In this document: positions 33,264 through 41,675 of the stretch, piece after piece
Layout of the letters: the number at the start of each line of letters is the position of its first letter
Position numbering within the stretch: position 1 is the first letter of the stretch
Origin: Bdellovibrio bacteriovorus
Lineage (GTDB): Bacteria > Bdellovibrionota > Bdellovibrionia > Bdellovibrionales > Bdellovibrionaceae
Assembly: GCF_001592755.1 (NCBI RefSeq)
Contig: NZ_LUKF01000014.1
Location: 186,841-250,840, forward strand
Direction of reading: 5' to 3'
DNA length: 64,000 nucleotides
Notes under the pieces: model-generated
What the model saw: the letters and a program-made list of their open reading frames with translations, nothing else
What the model was told of the DNA's origin: nothing
Database searches by the model: none
Translations under genes and position numbers: made by a program

Positions 33264-33773
33264 ATGGGTAAGGTTCTCGATATTACGCCGCGCCTAAGAG
33301 GTCAAAATTCTTTAGAAAATACAAAATTCGAAGCGCGTGCTGAGGTCCTTGATATTACTGAGGCTCGTCAAGAAATTCTGAGCCGCGATCGTCGTGATGT
33401 AAAACGTACGATTCTGACTGAGTTCGTGGGGGCGTTTGTAGTCCTTCCTGAAAAAGGTCTTTTGAAAGCAGCTTTGTACGATATCTCTGAAAACGGGATG
33501 GCGTTTGATTTGGAACTCACTGAAGGCGGCTTCTCTCAAGGAGACGAAGTGGCTATGCGTGTGTACTTGAATCATTCGACTTATTTCCCATTCACGATTC
33601 GTGTCACAAACAGTCGTGCTATCGAAGATGAAGGTGTTGTTCGTCACGGTGCTAATTTCGTGAAAGGCACGATGAATGATGTCGCACTTCATCATTTTGT
33701 AAAGTTCATCGAAAACGTCAGCGCTAGTCTGAAAACTGATTCCGGGGACGTTCTCGTTTCCCACATCTCTTAA
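33264..33773 (+). CDS. PilZ-domain cyclic di-GMP receptor
   Basis: The 169-aa protein carries an RRDVKR motif near 46 and DISENGMAFD near 76, the RxxxR and (D/N)xSxxG elements of PilZ domains that bind cyclic di-GMP. The first 40 residues are a separate tail. A sigma-28-type promoter points to expression with flagellar genes in the free-swimming phase. It may couple cyclic di-GMP, perhaps from the DgcB-like cyclase, to motility. Its partner is unknown. Confidence 0.8.
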   Translation: MGKVLDITPRLRGQNSLENTKFEARAEVLDITEARQEILSRDRRDVKRTILTEFVGAFVVLPEKGLLKAALYDISENGMAFDLELTEGGFSQGDEVAMRVYLNHSTYFPFTIRVTNSRAIEDEGVVRHGANFVKGTMNDVALHHFVKFIENVSASLKTDSGDVLVSHIS

Positions 33774-33803
33774 TTTAATCACGCGGCCCTTTTCCGTAGA
33801 CTT

Positions 33804-33874
33804 TAGTCCTGCAATTTGTTGCAATTTAGACAGTAGAAGTTCTGCTGTCTGAATTGCAGAATTTCTCAGGACTA
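33804..33874 (+). promoter_or_regulatory. large leader hairpin before phoH
   Basis: The inner stem TGCAATTTAGACAG (33820) / CTGTCTGAATTGCA (33845) has 14 pairs with one wobble and can extend to a triloop. A symmetric 8+8 internal loop separates it from the outer stem TAGTCCTG (33804) / CAGGACTA (33867). It ends 7 bases before the phoH ribosome site. No T run follows. Confidence 0.65.
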
Positions 33875-33893
33875 TAACTACGGAGGGATGTCC

Positions 33894-35210
33894 TTGAGTA
33901 AAGCTAAACGCAGAAAAATTGTTGTCGACACGAATGTCATTCTTTTCGATGCTCAGGCTATCCTGCGATTCGGCGAGGCCGACGTACATATTCCCATCTC
34001 TGTTATCGAAGAGGTGGATAAGTTTAAAAGAGACCAAGGCGAAAACGGACGTAACGCCCGTCAATTCAGCCGTTTTATCGACGTGCTTCGTGCGAAGGGT
34101 TCCTTAGCGAGTGGCGTGCAGATCGATAATTCTGAAACCATGGTCTACATCAATACGGATTTGATGTTGGCGGGGATGCCTTCAGAATTGGATCACCAAA
34201 AAGCGGACAACCGTATCTTGAATACGGCGCTAGCTTTGCAAAAACAACATCCACGCTACAAAGTGGAATTGATCTCTAAAGACATCAATCTTCGTATCAA
34301 AGCGGACGTTTACGGTGTTGTTGCGAAAGACTACGAAACAAACGACATCAATCGCGACGACCTTTACGAAGGTTATCAAGAGATCATGGTGACTCCAGAT
34401 CAGATCGATGCTTTCTACAAAGAAAAACGTTTCGTCACAGATGTGAAACTTTACGCCAACCAATACGTGATCATGAAGGATTCTGCGAATCCAAATCATT
34501 CCGCTATTGGTCGCTATAGCAATAATGAAAAAGCGATCGTGCCTCTTGTTCAGGCAGCGGATTCTATTTGGGGCATTCATGCTCGCAACGTCGAACAAGC
34601 TTTCGCATTGGACTGCTTGTTGAACGATGAAATCATGTTTATCTCGCTGGTGGGTAAAGCCGGTACGGGTAAAACTTTGATGGCGATTGCTGCGGGTCTT
34701 CATAAGACTTTGGATCAAGGTCAATTTCAGAGATTACTCGTATCTCGTCCGATCTTCCCTATGGGACGTGACATCGGTTATTTGCCAGGTGACATTGAGC
34801 AAAAATTAAATCCCTGGATGCAGCCAATTTTTGATAACGTTGAATTCTTGATGGGTGCGGACAAAAAAGCAGCCGGTCGCGCGCAAGAGCTTATTAATCA
34901 GGGTATGCTGAATATTGAGCCTTTGACTTACATTCGCGGTCGCAGCATTCCGAAGCAATACCTCATTGTTGACGAAGCACAAAACTTGACTCCGCATGAA
35001 ATCAAGACGATCGTTACGCGTGCCGGCCGAGGGACGAAAGTAGTTCTTACGGGCGACGTTTACCAGATCGATAACCCTTACGTGGATTCAGCGAACAGCG
35101 GTCTTACGTATGCCGTCGAGAGATTCAAAGGCCAACCTATCGCGGCCCATGTCACTCTGACGAAAGGTGAAAGATCTGAGCTCGCAGAACTGGCAGCGAA
35201 TATTTTGTAG
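33894..35210 (+). CDS. phoH: PIN-PhoH family ATPase/RNase (PhoH2-like)
   Basis: Residues 1-140 form a PIN nuclease domain (VVDTNVILFD, then ISVIEEVDKFK, with Asp/Glu metal ligands). Residues ~235-440 form a PhoH ATPase: Walker A VGKAGTGKT and Walker B YLIVDEAQNLTPHE, then VVLTGDVYQID. PhoH2 proteins unwind and cut RNA. An ATG at 33888 is in frame but abuts the ribosome site GGAGGG with no spacing; the TTG at 33894 has 6 bases, so I choose it. The MaoC gene starts 13 bases after the stop. A large hairpin lies in the leader. Confidence 0.85.
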   Translation: MSKAKRRKIVVDTNVILFDAQAILRFGEADVHIPISVIEEVDKFKRDQGENGRNARQFSRFIDVLRAKGSLASGVQIDNSETMVYINTDLMLAGMPSELDHQKADNRILNTALALQKQHPRYKVELISKDINLRIKADVYGVVAKDYETNDINRDDLYEGYQEIMVTPDQIDAFYKEKRFVTDVKLYANQYVIMKDSANPNHSAIGRYSNNEKAIVPLVQAADSIWGIHARNVEQAFALDCLLNDEIMFISLVGKAGTGKTLMAIAAGLHKTLDQGQFQRLLVSRPIFPMGRDIGYLPGDIEQKLNPWMQPIFDNVEFLMGADKKAAGRAQELINQGMLNIEPLTYIRGRSIPKQYLIVDEAQNLTPHEIKTIVTRAGRGTKVVLTGDVYQIDNPYVDSANSGLTYAVERFKGQPIAAHVTLTKGERSELAELAANIL

Positions 35211-35222
35211 GAGTTTTTTAAG

Positions 35223-35639
35223 ATGACTGATACGGCGACTTCGATTGATGTAGGATACACAGCTTCCATTACTGTTCAGGTGACTGACAAAATGGTGCAG
35301 CAATTTGCGGATCTTTCCGGAGATCGCAATCCTATTCACTTGGATGATGATTATGCTTCTAAAAGCAGATTCGGTCGCCGTATTGCTCACGGTATGATCG
35401 TAGGGGCTCTGATTTCCAGAGCTCTTGTTGATGGCATCGGTGGCGGCGGTATTTACCTAGGCCAGTCTTTGAAATTCGTAAATCCTGTATTCATCGATGA
35501 TACGATTGTGATCACGATCAAAATCACGGGCATTCGCAAAGAAAAAGGTATCGCCACTGTTGAAACAAACGCGGCGAAACTGAATGGCGATGTCGTGGTG
35601 AAGGGTGAAGCCGTCATCATGATGAGCCGCCCTGCCTAA
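35223..35639 (+). CDS. MaoC-like (R)-specific enoyl-CoA hydratase
   Basis: The 138-aa hot-dog-fold protein carries the hydratase motif: FADLSGDRNPIHLDDDYA with the catalytic Asp and His, then GRRIAHGMIVGALIS. It hydrates trans-2-enoyl-CoA to (R)-3-hydroxyacyl-CoA (PhaJ type) or works on a related acyl thioester. Length is normal for the family. TAGGAG lies before the ATG. It is tucked between phoH and the BLUF gene with short gaps, so likely cotranscribed. Confidence 0.85.
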   Translation: MTDTATSIDVGYTASITVQVTDKMVQQFADLSGDRNPIHLDDDYASKSRFGRRIAHGMIVGALISRALVDGIGGGGIYLGQSLKFVNPVFIDDTIVITIKITGIRKEKGIATVETNAAKLNGDVVVKGEAVIMMSRPA

Positions 35640-35654
35640 CAGACAAAGGAACTA

Positions 35655-36077
35655 ATGGGACCTGTATTCCAACTGGTTTATTTAAGTCAGGCTGCCGAGG
35701 ATATCAGCTATTCTGATATTCAGGATATTCTCGAAGTCTCACGCATTAATAACGAGACGGAAGAGGTCACCGGAGTTCTTATTTTTCGCGATGGCTATTT
35801 CTTGCAGCTTCTAGAAGGCCGCGAACAAGACGTCAAAAAAGTTCTAAGTAAAATTCTGATGGACGATCGCAATCATTCGATCCGCGTGCTTATTGAGACG
35901 ACGGCGGTGGATCGTCTTTTTGAAAAATGGTCGATGGCTTTTTATGACGGCGATATTTCGCACAATGAAACCGAAGACCTGGTTGAACTTTTCAACACGT
36001 GTCTAACTGGCAGCCGTCGCACCGTTATTATTCCTATGCTTAAAAAGTTCCAGGCCTCGGCGCCGGAACCTCAATAA
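35655..36077 (+). CDS. BLUF-domain blue-light photoreceptor
   Basis: The 140-aa protein is a stand-alone BLUF domain that binds FAD. The switch Tyr lies in QLVYLSQA (about 8), Asn in SRINNETEEVTGVLIF (about 31), Gln in FLQLLEG (about 51), and the WSMAF Trp/Met near 97. All light-sensing residues are present, so it should be photoactive. No output domain is attached; short BLUF proteins signal through partner proteins. AAAGGA lies before the ATG. Neighbours are MaoC and DoxX genes. Confidence 0.85.
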   Translation: MGPVFQLVYLSQAAEDISYSDIQDILEVSRINNETEEVTGVLIFRDGYFLQLLEGREQDVKKVLSKILMDDRNHSIRVLIETTAVDRLFEKWSMAFYDGDISHNETEDLVELFNTCLTGSRRTVIIPMLKKFQASAPEPQ

Positions 36078-36096
36078 ACATCAAAGGACCACAACA

Positions 36097-36528
36097 ATGA
36101 AAAACTTCATGATGCGACTTCTTGCAGCTAAAAACTACAATACAAATTTAGACGACGTGGCTTTGGCCATTTTGCGCGTCTTCATCGGATTGACGATGGC
36201 ATTTTCCCACGGCTTAGGAAAGCTTCCTCCGAATGAAATGTTGATCGGTGGCGTTTCCGGAATGGGCTTCCCGGCACCAGAACTTTTTGCATGGCTTGCC
36301 GCTTTGGCTGAATTCGCCGGCGGACTTTTACTTGCAGCAGGTCTTCTAACCCGTCCGGCAGCTTTAACCGTCATTATCACCATGCTAGTAGCCGTCTTTG
36401 GTGTCCACGCGGCAGATTCTTTCCAGCAAAAAGAAATGGCTTTGCTCTACCTTTTCACAGCATTATTCTTCCTACTTCACGGTGCCGGTCGCTGGTCTCT
36501 AGACCACTTCATCACCAAGAAAAATTAA
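36097..36528 (+). CDS. DoxX-family membrane protein
   Basis: Four hydrophobic helices and the motif AILRVFIGLTMAFSHGLGKL (about 24-43) place this 143-aa protein in DoxX/DUF417-type families, inner-membrane proteins sometimes linked to redox or sulfur metabolism. Function is not established. The gene ends the PhoH-MaoC-BLUF cluster; a short repeated motif begins directly at its stop. Confidence 0.8.
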   Translation: MKNFMMRLLAAKNYNTNLDDVALAILRVFIGLTMAFSHGLGKLPPNEMLIGGVSGMGFPAPELFAWLAALAEFAGGLLLAAGLLTRPAALTVIITMLVAVFGVHAADSFQQKEMALLYLFTALFFLLHGAGRWSLDHFITKKN

Positions 36529-36548
36529 AGGTGCCTGCTTCTTTTTTG
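36527..36548. repeat. 22-bp dispersed repeat, copy 1
   Basis: AAAGGTGCCTGCTTC followed by TTTTTTG starts within the DoxX stop codon. An identical copy (same preceding T too) is at 54724-54745. Shorter AAAGGTGCC matches occur near 57102 (+) and 5771 (-). Confidence 0.7.
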
Positions 36549-36615
36549 CAATCCACCGCGCCAATCAAATTTTTTTAAACGAATTTTTGATTTCAAAAAA
36601 GCTGTATTTTTCTTC

Positions 36616-36656
36616 ACAAGACGGATGTCCCAACGGGCTCCGTCTTTTTGTTTTTT
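36616..36656 (+). terminator. intrinsic terminator after doxX
   Basis: AAGACGGA...CCC-aac-GGG...TCCGTCTT followed by T runs. Confidence 0.8.
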
Positions 36657-36745
36657 GATGTTGTTTCAGAGCATTTTCCGCACTGATTTTCTGATTCTTA
36701 GACCTCTGCCTTTTCACTTTACGACATCTGCTTCAAGGTTGTGGG

Positions 36746-36764
36746 ACCGAGAACAACTCTCGGT
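36746..36764 (+). promoter_or_regulatory. leader hairpin before the KGG-repeat gene
   Basis: ACCGAGA-acaac-TCTCGGT is a perfect 7-bp hairpin 14 bases before the ribosome site. It may stabilise the mRNA 5' end. Confidence 0.4.
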
Positions 36765-36788
36765 CTGAGAATAATCAAGGAGGGTGTT

Positions 36789-37454
36789 ATGGCATCTAGG
36801 TCATCAAGCAGTCGGGGATCCTCTAAACGAGGATTTGCGGCGATGGATCCAGAAGAACAAAGAAGGATTTCTTCCATGGGAGGAAGAGCAAGTCATGGCG
36901 GCGGTCGTGGTCGTCGAGAAGAAGAAAGCTACGAAGGATCGGACCGTAGCAGTCGTGGCGGAGGCGGCAGCGAGCGTGGCTTCGCGGCGATGGACCGAGA
37001 AGAGCAAAGAAGGATTTCTTCAATGGGTGGACGCGCAAGTCACGGTGGTGGCCGTGGTCGAAACGAAGACTATGACGACGATCGCGGAAGTCGCGGTGAA
37101 GGCCGCAGCAATCGCGGCTTCGCAGCCATGGATCGTGAAGAACAAAGAAGAATTTCCTCCATGGGAGGTCGTGCGAGTCACGGAGGCGGTCGCAGTCGCA
37201 GCGAAGACTATGACGATGATCGTGGAAGTCGCAGTGAAGGCCGTAGCAATCGCGGTTTCGCATCGATGGATTCTGAGGAACAAAGACGCATTTCTTCGAT
37301 GGGCGGACGCGCGAGTCAAGGAGGCCGAGGACGTGATTGGGATGACGACTATGATGAAGATCGTTATTCAACTCAGTCAGACTGGGATGAAGATGACGAT
37401 ATGGATTCCGACGAAGACTACGGAAGAGACCACCGTTCCTCGAATTACTATTAA
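36789..37454 (+). CDS. KGG-repeat stress protein, four repeats
   Basis: The 221-aa protein is built of four near-identical units of RGFA(A/S)MDxEEQRRISSMGG then RAS(H/Q)GG at about 14, 63, 109 and 155, joined by Gly/Arg/Ser/Asp linkers, and ends in an acidic tail. The unit matches the KGG stress-induced motif (PF10685, as in GsiB and YciG), with GGRAS for GGKAS. Such proteins are hydrophilic, disordered and linked to desiccation, heat or stationary phase. The ATG at 36789 has GGAGG 5 bases before it. The tandem DNA repeats come from the protein repeat. Confidence 0.85.
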   Translation: MASRSSSSRGSSKRGFAAMDPEEQRRISSMGGRASHGGGRGRREEESYEGSDRSSRGGGGSERGFAAMDREEQRRISSMGGRASHGGGRGRNEDYDDDRGSRGEGRSNRGFAAMDREEQRRISSMGGRASHGGGRSRSEDYDDDRGSRSEGRSNRGFASMDSEEQRRISSMGGRASQGGRGRDWDDDYDEDRYSTQSDWDEDDDMDSDEDYGRDHRSSNYY

Positions 37455-37473
37455 TTATATAGCCATGTTTTTC

Positions 37474-37504
37474 GGGAAGGTTCGACCGGGGACCTTCCCT
37501 TTAT
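37474..37504. terminator. terminator between KGG gene and lipB
   Basis: GGGAAGGT / ACCTTCCC stem, followed by TTTAT on the plus strand and GAAAAAC on the minus strand. Confidence 0.7.
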
Positions 37505-37505
37505 T

Positions 37506-38153
37506 CTATAAAATATCCAGAAGTTTTAATTTCAGTTTCTCTTTAAAATCGTCCAAATTTACGGGACGTTTCAAAAGCTCTTCAAGACTGATCATCGTTT
37601 CAGGTGGGAAACCACAAGGATTCAAACCTTGAAACGCTTGAGAATCGTACGTCATGTTAATGGCGGCGCCGTGAAAGCTGACCCATTGACGAATGCCCAC
37701 GCCGACCGAAGCCACTTTTTTATTGCCGATCCATACGCCGGTATCGTCTGTGAGCGAACGACCTTCTACGTTTTCAAGACCATAGGATTTTAGAACTTCG
37801 ACAATGCCTTCTTCAAAAACGCGTAGAAAAGGAACGATGTCGCGTTCTTTGCGACCTTTGCGCATCTGATTTAAATTAATAATCGGGTAGACAACAAGCT
37901 GGCTGGGGCCGTGATAGGTCGCGCGTCCGCCGCGAGTGACCTCAACTTGAGGGCCTTGCCAAGCAAAGACATCTCCAGGCTTCGTAGAGCGACCTAATGT
38001 CACGACGGGGGGATGCGTGCAGAATACAAGAACACCCGGAAGATTTTCTTTTGAAATCTTCTCTACCAAAGCCAACTGTTTTTTCAGGGCGTCTTCATAG
38101 TTGATCAGACCCCAATCTTGAAACTGCAAAACCGACATACCTTTTTTTGCCAT
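37506..38153 (-). CDS. lipB: octanoyltransferase LipB
   Basis: LipB moves octanoate from acyl-carrier protein to the lipoyl domains of enzymes such as pyruvate dehydrogenase E2. RGGRATYHGPSQLVVYPI (about 75-92), the Lys in GNKKVASVGVGIRQWVSFHG and the catalytic Cys in LNPCGF are all in place. Length (215 aa) is typical. A start at the second Met (38138) is possible. The E2 protein with two lipoyl domains encoded at 44762-46405 is a likely target. Confidence 0.92.
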   Translation of the reverse strand: MAKKGMSVLQFQDWGLINYEDALKKQLALVEKISKENLPGVLVFCTHPPVVTLGRSTKPGDVFAWQGPQVEVTRGGRATYHGPSQLVVYPIINLNQMRKGRKERDIVPFLRVFEEGIVEVLKSYGLENVEGRSLTDDTGVWIGNKKVASVGVGIRQWVSFHGAAINMTYDSQAFQGLNPCGFPPETMISLEELLKRPVNLDDFKEKLKLKLLDIL

Positions 38154-38332
38154 TGAACGGAAACATTGTCATGCACTTCGATGAAAAGGGCTGGTTTCTT
38201 TGAAGTGAAAAAAAATTGGACAGCAATGTTTTTGGGTGTGTAAACGCTTTAGTCACAAAAATTTCAAAATGAGATTCGTTTGAAATGCCCCCATCTTTGC
38301 TTTCACAATGGAATTCAGAGAGGGAGTATCTC

Positions 38333-39949
38333 ATGAAGAATCTAGGATTGATCGTCGTTCTGCTAGGAGCTATCGCACTGACAGGATGTCTTGAAAACGG
38401 CGGAGGCACGGAAGCTCCTTCAAATAATAACAACGGCGATTTCTCTGTGATCACGGAGCCTCCTCCGGAGGATCCTGGCAGCACGGGTGGTGGTGGTACC
38501 GGTGGCGGGGACAACGGTGGAACTGTCCCGCAATCCACTGAACCTAACGGGTTTGATATCAATAAAGGCGAAGTTCTTACGGGATCTAATAATCTGCTTC
38601 TTGATTTCTATCCTCCATTTACCAGCGCTTACACGAAAATTTCTGAAGATGAAACTTGCTCTGCAGGAACTTTTGCAAGCTTTGTCGGAAGCCGTTACTT
38701 CCTGAGTTCTAAAACAAATCAAAGTGTTCCATTGAGCGTTCAATTCCGTGACCATGACGGCCGAACAAGTGTTTGTTATGTTCGCAGAATTTATATCGAT
38801 CAGGCGGGCCCAGAAATCGTTTTCGCCAAATACCCTTCAGCTCCGGTTGAAGAAGGTACGGATGTTGAAGTGGTGTTCTCGGTGACGGACCCAGGTGCGG
38901 GTGTCCAAAGTGTGACCTGCATGGTGGGGGCCGTATCCAAGCCTTGTGCGGCAGGGACGAACAAAATAGTATTCCCCAAACTTGCTGGCGGCGAATACAC
39001 CTTGAAGGTGTCAGCGACGGACAAGTTCAATCAGTATTCAGAAAAGTCCGTCACATTCACGGTCACGTCTTTGTACAAACAAATGGTTCAAAACGTGAAG
39101 GTCAACGAGTATCAAAAAGTCGATATCTTATTCGTGATCGACAACTCGGGATCCATGGAATACGAGCAAAAAAGCATGGCTTCACGTGTGCGCAACTTTT
39201 TGGATGTCGTTAAAGGACTGGATTGGCAGATCGCGGTGACGACGACGGATCCATCAAATTCAACATTGGGTGATGGACGTTTAGTTCCCATCTATGGCCA
39301 AACAAATAACTACATTTTGAATTCATCAATGAGCGACACGGTAGCCAGAAATGCCTTAGGTATGACATTGCAAAGACCTGAAACAGGCAGTGGCGATGAA
39401 CAAGGGATTTATGCGGCTTATCGCGCGATCGAAAGATCTTTAGCGTCGACGGCAACTAATAAAAACTTTATTCGCTCGGACTCGCAGTTGGCGGTGGTCT
39501 TGATCTCTGACGAAGATGAGTCCGCTAACGGAGCTAAAAACGACCCGGCAAACTTTGTGAAGTATGTGCAAACAGCCTTCAACGGACAAAAAAGTGTGAG
39601 CTTTCACTCGATCATCGCTCGCCCTGACGATAAAGCGTGCCTAAGCGGCGAAGGTTATTCCGCAGGTTACCGATACGAACAGATTTCAAAACTGACAGGG
39701 GGTGTGATTGGTGATGTGTGCGCAACAGACTATGCAGCGCAAGTCCAAGGGATCGCTGAAGGTGTGCGCCAGACACTTAAATCCATCACCCTGTCATGTT
39801 CTCCTGTTATTGACAGCATGAGATCCTTGCTTGTTCTGAAAGATGGACAGGTTTATAACGGGGCTCGTACGATTAATGGTGTGAATGTCGTTTTTAGCGA
39901 TATGTTGCCGAAAGGCGATTACGAAGTTTATTACTCTTGCTTGAAATAG
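38333..39949 (+). CDS. VWA-domain lipoprotein
   Basis: The start at 38333 has GGGAG before it and gives MKNLGLIVVLLGAIALTGC, a lipoprotein signal. A Gly/Thr/Asn-rich linker follows, then a beta-sandwich-like region (~110-240: FVDH-type repeats with PGAGVQSVTCMV) and a von Willebrand A domain from about 262, with the metal-binding DNSGSM and VVLISDEDES. VWA domains mediate protein contacts through Mg. The combination of surface anchor, Ig-like and VWA domains suggests adhesion, possibly to prey, but this is inference. Confidence 0.82.
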   Translation: MKNLGLIVVLLGAIALTGCLENGGGTEAPSNNNNGDFSVITEPPPEDPGSTGGGGTGGGDNGGTVPQSTEPNGFDINKGEVLTGSNNLLLDFYPPFTSAYTKISEDETCSAGTFASFVGSRYFLSSKTNQSVPLSVQFRDHDGRTSVCYVRRIYIDQAGPEIVFAKYPSAPVEEGTDVEVVFSVTDPGAGVQSVTCMVGAVSKPCAAGTNKIVFPKLAGGEYTLKVSATDKFNQYSEKSVTFTVTSLYKQMVQNVKVNEYQKVDILFVIDNSGSMEYEQKSMASRVRNFLDVVKGLDWQIAVTTTDPSNSTLGDGRLVPIYGQTNNYILNSSMSDTVARNALGMTLQRPETGSGDEQGIYAAYRAIERSLASTATNKNFIRSDSQLAVVLISDEDESANGAKNDPANFVKYVQTAFNGQKSVSFHSIIARPDDKACLSGEGYSAGYRYEQISKLTGGVIGDVCATDYAAQVQGIAEGVRQTLKSITLSCSPVIDSMRSLLVLKDGQVYNGARTINGVNVVFSDMLPKGDYEVYYSCLK

Positions 39950-39974
39950 ACCGAAATATTTCAGCACGTCGCGG

Positions 39975-40007
39975 GAAAAGGGCCTACCAAGGCCCTTTTA
40001 GTTTTTG
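39975..40007. terminator. bidirectional intrinsic terminator
   Basis: AAAAGGGCCT-acca-AGGCCCTTTT, then AGTTTTT; lies between convergent genes and overlaps the last codons of the transglycosylase gene. Confidence 0.8.
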
Positions 40008-41416
40008 CTGATAGCCGAAGTGGATTCAAAGTCGTCGTTCTGCGTGATTTTAGTATCTTCCACAGCGCGAGTGTCTTTAGTCAGAAGACTCTTTAAAACC
40101 AGGCGCGCCGGTGTGTCCACCATCAAGCTAAAGCCTGATGGAATAGCGACGTTTCTGTCCAACGCTTTTTTAAGATCCGGATTGTACATAACGAAATCTT
40201 CTTTAGCTAAACCGCTGCGACGAAGAAGTTCTTTCGCTGAAATAGCGCGCGCCAATTTCACTGTGTGTAAATCTAAAGTCTTTTCGTATTGAAGATCTTT
40301 ATAGATTTGCTCGTGATACTTTTCCGCATAAAGAGCCGCTAAGAACTCACAATAAAAATTTGAAGAAGCAAAATCAAAAGTCTTCGATTGATAGTTGGCG
40401 ATAATAACACCCAGGTCGTCACTTTCCGCTGCTTTCGCCGCACGACGAATACCTGAAGGGCCGTGATTCCACGCCGTAATAGCCATAGGCCAAGAGCGTT
40501 TTAGAATCATGTGATTTTCTTTAAGCAAGCGAGCCGCCGCATCGGTAGCTTTGAACGGAGAATTTCTTTCATCGATATGATCATTCACCGTCATAAAGCT
40601 CTTACCGGTGTAATCCATAAATTGCCAGATGCCCGAAGCGCCGACTTTACTAACCGCATGACGATTGAAGCTGCTTTCCACGAAAGGAATACGCGTGAGT
40701 TCTACCGGAAGTTTGTGATTGCGGAAGATTTCTTCCATACCACTTAAGTACAAAGGACTGACTTCGATACCTTCAGCAAAGAAGTTCTTTTGGCCTGTTT
40801 GCGAGCGAATATTTTTAAGTGCATCCTGAGCATTTTCCTGCAAAGAACCTTCGACGTTTTCAAAAGCTTTAGCGATGGCGACTTGATACGGGTTTTCGTC
40901 ATCAACGTCTTGACCTTCAGCCAAGGACTTCATCGCTTGTTTAATCTTCTTAATTTCCTCGTCAACAAAATCATCCGCTTTCATATTGCGCATCCAGCGG
41001 GCCTTTGGAGTCTCGGCATTAATGATGTGAGAAATATCAATCACTTTAAAAACAATCCACGGATACATCGCGTGGTGGACGACCTTTTTGTTCGAGTCAT
41101 AGCGAGTGTAAATATCAAACCAAAACCCGACGCGATCACGTAGGTTTGCAGGGATTGAGAACTCATCAGAGATGCGGTTCTGATAGTCATTCAGAATTTC
41201 TTCGCGGTGATAGACCACTTCCGGATCATGTGAAAAGACGACGCCGTCCAAGATCATTTTCTGGATCTTTTTGATTTGCGCGACAACGACCGGGAAACTA
41301 GCAGAGTTAAAAAGAGCAATCACCAAAGTCATCATGACGAGCGAACCCAACACATTGCGGGTGCTTCTTTTTGAGACGGCATTGATAATTTTCTTCATGT
41401 TTTCAAGGGTCTTCAT
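39998..41416 (-). CDS. lytic transglycosylase, MltD/Slt-like
   Basis: The catalytic domain (~225-375) carries the GH23 motifs: catalytic Glu in RIPFVESSFN, GASGIWQFM, and AITAWNHGPSGIRR. The enzyme cuts peptidoglycan glycan strands, leaving 1,6-anhydro ends. An N-terminal hydrophobic stretch (VLGSLVMMTLVIALF) anchors it in the inner membrane or acts as signal. The C-terminal ~90 residues (LHTVKLARAISAKELLRRSG) may be a degenerate LysM-like part. In a predator such an enzyme may act on its own or on prey wall. Confidence 0.82.
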   Translation of the reverse strand: MKTLENMKKIINAVSKRSTRNVLGSLVMMTLVIALFNSASFPVVVAQIKKIQKMILDGVVFSHDPEVVYHREEILNDYQNRISDEFSIPANLRDRVGFWFDIYTRYDSNKKVVHHAMYPWIVFKVIDISHIINAETPKARWMRNMKADDFVDEEIKKIKQAMKSLAEGQDVDDENPYQVAIAKAFENVEGSLQENAQDALKNIRSQTGQKNFFAEGIEVSPLYLSGMEEIFRNHKLPVELTRIPFVESSFNRHAVSKVGASGIWQFMDYTGKSFMTVNDHIDERNSPFKATDAAARLLKENHMILKRSWPMAITAWNHGPSGIRRAAKAAESDDLGVIIANYQSKTFDFASSNFYCEFLAALYAEKYHEQIYKDLQYEKTLDLHTVKLARAISAKELLRRSGLAKEDFVMYNPDLKKALDRNVAIPSGFSLMVDTPARLVLKSLLTKDTRAVEDTKITQNDDFESTSAISKN

Positions 41417-41570
41417 GCCTTTGATAAGAGCAAGAGTGATGCTAGGGAGACAGCCTTTGTAAGCCCGTTAATTACAGCTCAGGAAGCTTCACTGTCTAAG
41501 AGTTCATCACTGACAACAATTTCGGCGCAACTCGTATAAGAGTTCGTCTTTTATTGAAACTTTATGGAAG

Positions 41571-41593
41571 AAAAAAAGCCCGTCTTTCGGGCC
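41571..41593 (-). terminator. intrinsic terminator after the DUF72 gene
   Basis: On the minus strand GCCCG-aaaga-CGGGC is followed by T7. Confidence 0.85.
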
Positions 41594-41675
41594 CTTAATA
41601 TATTTTTGAATTTTTCGCTCGACAGCTCTTCTTGGCGTGCTCGGTGGCTGTACGAGGCTCAAATTTTAGGTGCGA

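Noticed and set aside
36780-37400. Possible CRISPR or satellite array
   Set aside because: The periodicity comes from a coding KGG protein repeat; units vary in length and there are no spacers.
37474-37504. tRNA T-arm-like GGTTCGACC
   Set aside because: It lies in the loop of a terminator hairpin; no acceptor or anticodon arms surround it. No tRNA was found in the window.
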